From an uncultured Bacteroidales bacterium (GTDB taxonomy: Bacteria > Bacteroidota > Bacteroidia > Bacteroidales > Marinilabiliaceae): DNA of 5,698 bases. The notes under the pieces were generated by a model, which was not told where the DNA came from, searched no databases, and was given only the letters and a program-made list of their open reading frames with translations. This document shows positions 1 through 4,196 of this stretch, in pieces; the stretch's first letter is position 1; the number at the start of each line of letters is the position of its first letter. The stretch lies in the NCBI GenBank assembly GCA_937892255.1, contig CALAUL010000108.1:1-5698 (forward strand), given 5' to 3'. The position numbers and the translations under genes were made by a program.

Positions 1-492
1 ATGAACGTCAAAGCCTTCGCCTTCGATGTAGACGGAGTACTAAGCCACACAGTAGTGCCTATGTTTCCTAACGGCGAACCTATGCGAATGGCGAATATCA
101 AAGACGGTTATGTCCTTCAGCTCGCTGTAAAACTCGGATACAAGATAGCTATCATCACAGGAGGCAACACAGAAGCCGTTCGCACTCGCTATGAGGCATT
201 GGGCATAAAGGATATTTACATGGGTAGAAGTTCCAAACTCGCTACATACAAGGAGTGGCGCGATATGCACGGACTTAAAGACAATGAGATAATGTACATG
301 GGAGACGACATGCCCGACTTACCTATCCTTAAAACCGTCGGACTACCCGTCTGTCCTGCTGATGCTTGTATCGATGTCAAAGAGGTTTGCAGATATATAT
401 CTCCTTACTCAGGTGGAAATAGCTGTGTGAGAGATGTCATGGAGCAAGTACTTCGCGCTCAAGACAATTGGGGTAAAGACCTCACGTGGTAA
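1..492 (+). CDS. kdsC: 3-deoxy-D-manno-octulosonate 8-phosphate (KDO8P) phosphatase, HAD superfamily
   Basis: Probably removes phosphate from KDO 8-phosphate to give Kdo, the inner-core sugar of lipopolysaccharide; cytosolic. The 163 residues show the HAD motifs in order: nucleophile motif DVDGVL at 9-14 (Asp9 and Asp11), motif II IITGG at 51-55 (Thr53), the motif III lysine around Lys79 and motif IV GDDMPD at 101-106. There is no cap domain, as expected for the small tetrameric KdsC (C0) type. The stretch NIKDGYVLQLAVKLGY is very KdsC-like. The C-terminal GGxGxxR tail is present as GGNSCVR (138-144), with Ser where Gly is usual. The ATG is the first base of the window, so the true start could lie a few codons upstream; many relatives are about 10 residues longer. 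The family call is firm. The precise substrate rests on family knowledge. Confidence 0.9.
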   Translation: MNVKAFAFDVDGVLSHTVVPMFPNGEPMRMANIKDGYVLQLAVKLGYKIAIITGGNTEAVRTRYEALGIKDIYMGRSSKLATYKEWRDMHGLKDNEIMYMGDDMPDLPILKTVGLPVCPADACIDVKEVCRYISPYSGGNSCVRDVMEQVLRAQDNWGKDLTW

Positions 493-515
493 TAACACTT
501 CACAACGGTAAGCTT

Positions 516-1463
516 ATGTTTTTACACTTTCTCAAACTGCTACGATTTAACAACATCGCTTTCATAGCCTTGTTTCAAATCATCATACGCTACTGCATAA
601 TATTGCCCATTCTCGATATACACCATATCGAACCGGCACTTACCAATGTGCAATTTGTAATACTCATCTTGGCAACGATACTCATCGCAGCGGGTGGTAA
701 TGTCATCAATGACTACTTCGATATCAACACCGACAAGATTAACCGCCCCGAGGAGGTCGTGGTAGACAAACACCTCGACAGACGTACTGCGATACTCATA
801 CACGTCATACTGACCCTCATAGGCGTCTTTATAGGTCTCTACTATGCATTCCTCTTTCATAACGAGAACTACGCTCTTACATTCATCGGCGTACCTATAA
901 TACTATGGTTCTATTCGACAACATTCAAGAAGCAGATGCTCGTCGGCAACCTCATTGTCGCTATGCTTACCGCATTGACAGCGTTGCTCGTTGTATCATT
1001 TGAATTTGCAGCCCTCAGCCTCGTCAATGATCATGAGATAACCGAAAGCACAGCATGCAAGCAAGCTTGGTTTGTCACATCTGCCTTTGCATTCTTTGCG
1101 TTTATTACCAACCTCAGCCGTGAGATAGTCAAGGACTTGGAAGATATAGAGGGGGACACAGCCATAGGCTGCAAGACACTGCCGATAGAGATGGGTACCA
1201 AATACTCAAAGATTATCATAATACTACTGCAACTCTTTATGATTACCATATTGTGGTTGGGTCTTATAGCCATAGACAAACATATCAACTGCCTGAGAAT
1301 AGCTATACCGCCTGCCACACTCATCTCCCTCTCTACACTATGGAGTATCGTCCTACTGACTAAAGCACAGACCAATAGACAATACCACAGAGTAAGCACC
1401 GTCTGCAAACTGACAATGCTCATCGGAACTCTCTCTATAGTATATCTCTATATCATCAGATAA
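516..1463 (+). CDS. UbiA-family integral-membrane prenyltransferase (geranylgeranylglycerol-phosphate geranylgeranyltransferase-like)
   Basis: Probably transfers a polyprenyl group from a polyprenyl diphosphate to an acceptor within the inner membrane. Counting from the ATG at 516 (315 residues), the first Asp-rich motif is NDYFDINTDKINRP at about 65-78 and the second is REIVKDLEDIEGD at about 202-214. These are the two Mg-diphosphate sites that define UbiA enzymes. About nine hydrophobic segments are visible (roughly 12-32, 45-63, 93-113, 121-133, 143-170, 184-200, 232-254, 262-282 and 298-314), close to the usual eight or nine. A GTG at 486 would add 10 residues and overlap kdsC by 7 bases. 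I prefer the ATG because the protein then begins FLHFLKLLRFNNI, the usual position of the N-terminal 'LxRF' of this family. It follows kdsC by 23 bases, so it is probably co-transcribed. Bacteroidota homologues are commonly annotated as DGGGP synthase-like; the acceptor (glycerol phosphate lipid, quinone precursor or other) cannot be read from the sequence. Confidence 0.88.
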   Translation: MFLHFLKLLRFNNIAFIALFQIIIRYCIILPILDIHHIEPALTNVQFVILILATILIAAGGNVINDYFDINTDKINRPEEVVVDKHLDRRTAILIHVILTLIGVFIGLYYAFLFHNENYALTFIGVPIILWFYSTTFKKQMLVGNLIVAMLTALTALLVVSFEFAALSLVNDHEITESTACKQAWFVTSAFAFFAFITNLSREIVKDLEDIEGDTAIGCKTLPIEMGTKYSKIIIILLQLFMITILWLGLIAIDKHINCLRIAIPPATLISLSTLWSIVLLTKAQTNRQYHRVSTVCKLTMLIGTLSIVYLYIIR

Positions 1464-1488
1464 TACAAACTAACAAATACATAACACC

Positions 1489-2229
1489 ATGCTTAATACA
1501 CTGTTAAATCATAGAAGTATACGCAAATACACCTCGCAAGAGATTAGCGATGAGTTGCTCAACGAGATCATCTATGCCGGCATGAAAGCTTCCAATACTG
1601 GCAACATGCAACTATACAGCGTCATCGCTACTCGTGATACCCAACTCAAAGAGCAACTTGCTCCCACACACTTCAATCAGCCCATGATAACAGGCGCACC
1701 CGTAGTGCTTACATTCTGCGCTGACGTCAACCGCTTCACCAAATGGTGCAACATGCGCAATGCAGAAGTGGGCTTTGACAACTTCGAGTCGTTTATAACC
1801 GCAACTGTCGATACATGCCTCTTCGCACAGAACGTATGCCTTGCCGCCGAAGACAAAGGTCTTGGCATCTGTTACCTCGGCACTACGACATACAATGCCG
1901 ACAAGATATCGGACATACTCAACTTGCCCAAAGGTGTCGTTCCGATTACTACCGTCACACTCGGCTATCCGGCAGAGGAAGGTGTCGTATCGGATCGCTT
2001 ACCTATCGATGGCATATTGCACAAGGAGACATACAGCGACTACACAGCAGAAGAGATCAATGCGATATACGAGAATATGGAACAAGACCCAGCCAACGAC
2101 AAGTTTGTCAAGGAGAACAAAAAAGAGAACCTCGCACAAGTCTTTGCCGAAGTACGATACACTAAGAGTGCCAACGAACATTTCAGTGTTGTCATGAAAG
2201 AGTACATCAAGCGTCAAGGTCTTTTGTAA
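1489..2229 (+). CDS. Nitroreductase-family FMN oxidoreductase (NfsA-like)
   Basis: Likely a cytosolic homodimeric flavoprotein that uses NAD(P)H to reduce nitro compounds, quinones or flavins. The 246 residues begin with the family's FMN-phosphate motif, NHRSIRKYTSQEIS (7-20, with His8, Arg9, Ser10 and Arg12). Further on are the central helix and strand LAAEDKGLGICYLGTTTYN (118-136), whose GICYLG resembles the GLGxxxLG flavin loop, and then VTLGYPAEE (156-164) and Arg170. Length and the long charged C-terminal extension (about 185-246) fit the NfsA/Frp branch better than the shorter (about 200-residue) NfsB branch. The ATG lies 25 bases after the prenyltransferase stop behind an A-rich leader without a clear Shine-Dalgarno, as is usual in Bacteroidota. 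It appears to be the last gene of the three-gene unit. The physiological substrate is unknown. Confidence 0.9.
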   Translation: MLNTLLNHRSIRKYTSQEISDELLNEIIYAGMKASNTGNMQLYSVIATRDTQLKEQLAPTHFNQPMITGAPVVLTFCADVNRFTKWCNMRNAEVGFDNFESFITATVDTCLFAQNVCLAAEDKGLGICYLGTTTYNADKISDILNLPKGVVPITTVTLGYPAEEGVVSDRLPIDGILHKETYSDYTAEEINAIYENMEQDPANDKFVKENKKENLAQVFAEVRYTKSANEHFSVVMKEYIKRQGLL

Positions 2230-2258
2230 GAGCCTGCTACACAATAGAATAGACTCAA

Positions 2259-2293
2259 CGAGCGCCGACTGTGCAACACACAGCCGGCGCTCG
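2259..2293 (+). terminator. Imperfect hairpin after the nitroreductase gene; possible terminator without a T-tract
   Basis: A 15-base arm (2259-2273) and its near-complement (2279-2293) enclose a 5-base loop, starting 29 bases after the nitroreductase stop. In + strand RNA one pair is an A-C mismatch (2268 against 2284); in minus-strand RNA the same position is a G-U wobble, so the stem is unbroken only in the minus sense. No run of T follows on either strand, so it is not a textbook intrinsic terminator. It may stabilise the 3' end of the operon mRNA or pause polymerase. Confidence 0.5.
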
Positions 2294-2314
2294 CTACTTC
2301 GGGGAGGGGATAGC

Positions 2315-2378
2315 TTTGAGTTACTACTCAAACATCTTTAACTCGACCACTCAAACGGATTTGAGTCTATTACTCAAA
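2315..2378. repeat. Cluster of alternating TTTGAGT / ACTCAAA heptamers forming small hairpins
   Basis: TTTGAGT at 2315-2321 pairs with ACTCAAA at 2326-2332 (4-base spacer). ACTCAAA at 2349-2355 pairs with TTTGAGT at 2360-2366 (4-base spacer). That TTTGAGT can instead pair with ACTCAAA at 2372-2378 (5-base spacer), so two of the stems are mutually exclusive. A further TTGAGT (2523-2528) and ACTCAA (2534-2539) pair closes the array on the right. The cluster overlaps the 23-base array and explains part of its sequence conservation. Confidence 0.7.
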
Positions 2379-2556
2379 CGGCGTGAAGCTTTCCACCAAC
2401 ACCAAGCGTTGCTTCCCAGCAAAAGCTCGTGTTGCTTCCCTGCAAAGAGAGACGTTGCTTAGAAGCTTCACAACGTCTTACTCGACCACTCTCTCCGCCT
2501 TGACTCGACCACTCTCTCAGCGTTGAGTGGACTACTCAAATGTCATTGACTAAACT
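2326..2556. repeat. Degenerate tandem repeat array with a 23-base period, about 10 units
   Basis: Several words recur at an exact 23-base spacing. ACTCAAAC starts at 2326, 2349 and 2372 (the last two extend to ACTCAAACGG). GTTGCTTCCC starts at 2408 and 2431 and is shortened to GTTGCTT at 2454. ACTCGACCACTCTCTC starts at 2480 and 2503. ACTC at the head of a unit starts at 2488, 2511 and 2534. The early and late blocks are out of phase by one base, consistent with a single-base insertion near 2464-2487. ACTCGACCACTC also occurs at 2341, which is 6 x 23 + 1 bases before 2480. Because 23 is not divisible by three, the array is not a coding repeat. Units diverge in sequence but keep the period. 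Four TTTGAGT/ACTCAAA-type inverted pairs lie in or at the edge of it. Function is not known. Confidence 0.85.
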
Positions 2557-2852
2557 AAATCACAGATTATCAGTGTTATACGAAAACAAACGACTTCTAT
2601 AAAGTTTTGATTATTTATCTTTTGCTCAATGGGAAGTTTTTTCATATCTTGCAGTCGTTTAGATGTTCGTTTTATGCCTATATCAAACTGTATGTACAGC
2701 ACATATTTACCATCTATGTACCCCGTTTGACAAAGGAAACGACAGACAAACGCCTATTTAATAACCTTAATAGCCGTATTTCGACAAGTTGTCATAACAA
2801 TTTGCTATGCTCTTGACGATGTATGACACCAAATTACTAACAACTTAACAAT
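2557..2852. other. A/T-rich intergenic stretch upstream of the SGNH hydrolase gene; no gene recognised
   Basis: Nothing here looks like a gene: the only open frame (about 2607-2816, 69 codons) has no family resemblance. The region should hold the promoter of the hydrolase gene, but I found no clean match to the Bacteroidota pattern (TTTG, then about 20 bases, then TAnnTTTG). The nearest is TATCTTTTG around 2616, which has one extra T and no upstream partner at the right distance. The last 30 bases before the ATG are A/T-rich, typical of a Shine-Dalgarno-poor Bacteroidota leader. Confidence 0.5.
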
Positions 2853-3527
2853 ATGAATATGAAGAGATTTGTTTCATTAATGCTGTTATTAACTACATTA
2901 TTCGGATTAGCTGCATCTGCACAGACAAAGAAAGTTTCTGTTCTCGGAGATTCTTACTCAACATTTAAGGGTTACATACCTACGACACACTTCACCTTCT
3001 ACCCCGACGCCAACAATGATGTCAAGGAGGTTGAACAGATGTGGTGGAGCTTGTACATAAAGGCTAAAGGCTATCAGTTGGAAAAGAATGACTCATGGGG
3101 CGGTACAACAATATGCGGTACAGGCTACGGAAAGATGGATTCTTCACATTCAGCTTTCACATCACGCGTCGATTCTCTCGGTTCTCCTGATATTATATTT
3201 GTCTTCGGTGGTACTAATGACGCATGGGCTGGCTCTCCTGTGGGTGAATACAAATACGCCGATTGGACAAAAGAGGATTGCAAGTCTTTCAGACCGGCAC
3301 TCGCATGTCTGTTGGACACTCTCATCAAACGCTATCCAAAGGCTAAGATATATTCTCTTCTCAACTCAGAACTACGCGAAGAGATTAACGAGTCTATGCG
3401 TACCGTTTGCAAACACTACAACATACAGCTCATCGAACTTCACGACATAGAGAAGCAAAACGGACACCCTTCAGTAAAAGGTATGCAAAGCATTTGTGAC
3501 CAATTACTCGAAGCTATAAAAGAGTAA
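2853..3527 (+). CDS. Exported SGNH/GDSL-type hydrolase (putative esterase or acylhydrolase)
   Basis: Probably a periplasmic or secreted serine esterase, acting perhaps on acyl or acetyl groups of glycans or lipids. Residues 1-23 form a signal peptide: a basic start (MNMKR), a hydrophobic core and a likely signal-peptidase I site after ASA before Gln24. There is no lipobox cysteine. SGNH blocks follow in order: block I GDSYSTF with catalytic Ser34 (32-38), block II glycine in SWGGTT (Gly84 region), block III GGTNDAW with Asn122 (119-125) and block V GHPSVKGM with catalytic His205 (204-211). The usual Asp three residues before the His is Gln202 here; Asp198 or Glu200 are the nearest acids. At 224 residues it is a normal single-domain length. 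The start could be the ATG at 2853 or at 2859; both give the same signal peptide. It stands alone, with a long leader and its own terminator. The true substrate cannot be inferred. Confidence 0.87.
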   Translation: MNMKRFVSLMLLLTTLFGLAASAQTKKVSVLGDSYSTFKGYIPTTHFTFYPDANNDVKEVEQMWWSLYIKAKGYQLEKNDSWGGTTICGTGYGKMDSSHSAFTSRVDSLGSPDIIFVFGGTNDAWAGSPVGEYKYADWTKEDCKSFRPALACLLDTLIKRYPKAKIYSLLNSELREEINESMRTVCKHYNIQLIELHDIEKQNGHPSVKGMQSICDQLLEAIKE

Positions 3528-3563
3528 AAGACCTAAGAGGTCTACATATATATTTATCTGCAC

Positions 3564-3596
3564 ACCCTCTGCACCCCATGCAGAGGGTATTTTTTT
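3564..3596 (+). terminator. Strong intrinsic terminator of the SGNH hydrolase gene
   Basis: A perfect 10-base-pair stem (ACCCTCTGCA at 3564-3573 with TGCAGAGGGT at 3579-3588) around the loop CCCCA is followed by an A and a run of seven T (3590-3596). It lies 36 bases after the stop codon. A smaller perfect stem, AGACCT at 3529-3534 with AGGTCT at 3538-3543, lies directly after the stop and may add 3'-end stability. Confidence 0.93.
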
Positions 3597-3894
3597 CTAC
3601 GGACAACTACCTGATAAGAATGGTGAGGAATGGTAAAGTGCAACATCATTACACTGCTCATGGTCTATCCTCATTGGCTCTTCATATTGGCGGGATTGGT
3701 TATCCGACAGCTTCGTCTGTCAGCATTTGCAACACTGCATGTTGTGTTCAAAGACGAACAACTTCGGGCAGAGTGTAATATTGCTGTATGTAAAGAGAAA
3801 AAAAATGATTGAAGCGAAGTATTATAACAACGCAAAGCAAATCCTAAAAAAAGCTTGTTCTGTTTCTTTCGTGTGTTTCGTGTCTTTTTTACAA

Positions 3895-3924
3895 AGCAAA
3901 CAAAAAAACTGAATTTTGTTTGCT
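3895..3924. repeat. Perfect 11-base inverted repeat (AGCAAACAAAA / TTTTGTTTGCT)
   Basis: The arms at 3895-3905 and 3914-3924 are perfectly complementary around the 8-base spacer AAACTGAA. The stem is A/T-rich, which makes it weaker than the neighbouring stem-loops. There is no flanking gene to which it clearly belongs. It could be a DNA-binding site, a remnant of a mobile element end or a weak RNA hairpin. Confidence 0.55.
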
Positions 3925-3988
3925 AATCAAAATCTTTATTGTATATCTGCAATGTCTGTGTTACGCTTCGGGCGGCTCGGACAGCCCT

Positions 3989-4019
3989 CACCCTCAATAA
4001 TGAATAATTGTTGAGGGTG
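3989..4019 (+). terminator. 13-base-pair stem-loop, possible + strand terminator or RNA 3' end
   Basis: CACCCTCAATAAT (3989-4001) pairs with ATTGTTGAGGGTG (4007-4019) around the loop GAATA. In + strand RNA the pairing is complete, with one U-G wobble (3998 with 4010); in minus-strand RNA that pair becomes an A-C mismatch. A poor T-rich tail (TTGTATTT, 4020-4028 region) follows on the + side. The + orientation is surprising because the hydrolase transcript should already have ended near 3596. Confidence 0.5.
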
Positions 4020-4144
4020 TTGTATTTAAAAGTCAAATATTTCTTCTTCCCCCTTAAAGTAATACTTACCATGTATATTGTGTTTTGAAGACAATGCCAA
4101 CCAACAGCAACAAATGTCTTTCAACAACTGCTGCATACAAATAG

Positions 4145-4176
4145 AAAAGGCGATGTAATCTCTTACACCGCCTTTT
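4145..4176 (-). terminator. Likely intrinsic terminator of the minus-strand repeat-protein gene
   Basis: AAAAGGCG (4145-4152) and TGTAA (4154-4158) pair with TTACA (4163-4167) and CGCCTTTT (4169-4176). Read on the minus strand it begins 20 bases after the stop codon, the intervening pair (4153/4168) is a G-U wobble instead of an A-C mismatch, the loop is GAGA (a stable GNRA tetraloop), and the stem ends in TTTT followed by CTATTTG. The flanking A and T runs mean it could also stop + strand transcripts. Confidence 0.8.
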
Positions 4177-4196
4177 GCTACCAATTATCTATCCTC

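Larger units (their letters stand above)
3597..4144. other. Intergenic stretch between convergent genes; no CDS supported
   Basis: Short open frames of 60-66 codons exist between 3578 and 3912, but they overlap one another in different frames, one begins inside the terminator, and none resembles a protein family I know. A degenerate gene remnant between about 3605 and 3785, where base composition is less A/T-rich than in the next 180 bases, cannot be excluded. From 3786 to 3960 the sequence is strongly A/T-rich and contains a tandem TTTCGTGT pair (3867-3874 and 3876-3883). Two stem-loops in this stretch are listed separately. Confidence 0.5.

Noticed and set aside
486..515. GTG start at 486 for the prenyltransferase, overlapping kdsC
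   Set aside because: The ATG at 516 gives the usual family N-terminus; the extra ten residues are not hydrophobic or family-like. It remains possible.
540..860. 106-codon minus-strand open frame inside the UbiA gene
   Set aside because: Same reason: a shadow of a clearly recognised gene.
1031..1423. 130-codon minus-strand open frame inside the UbiA gene
   Set aside because: The + strand reading has both UbiA Asp-rich motifs and membrane segments; the minus reading has no recognisable feature.
2271..2462. Open frame of 63 codons across the hairpin and repeat array
   Set aside because: The 23-base period is incompatible with a coding repeat, and the frame starts inside the hairpin. No protein family is recognisable.
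2326..2556. CRISPR-like array
   Set aside because: Units are contiguous and degenerate, with no constant repeat separated by unique spacers, and no cas genes are nearby.
2607..2816. 69-codon open frame upstream of the SGNH hydrolase
   Set aside because: It lies in an A/T-rich intergenic tract, has no family resemblance, and no ribosome-binding or promoter signal.
3578..3912. Three overlapping short open frames (60-66 codons)
   Set aside because: They overlap each other in different frames, one begins inside the terminator stem, and none resembles a known protein. A gene remnant is possible but unsupported.
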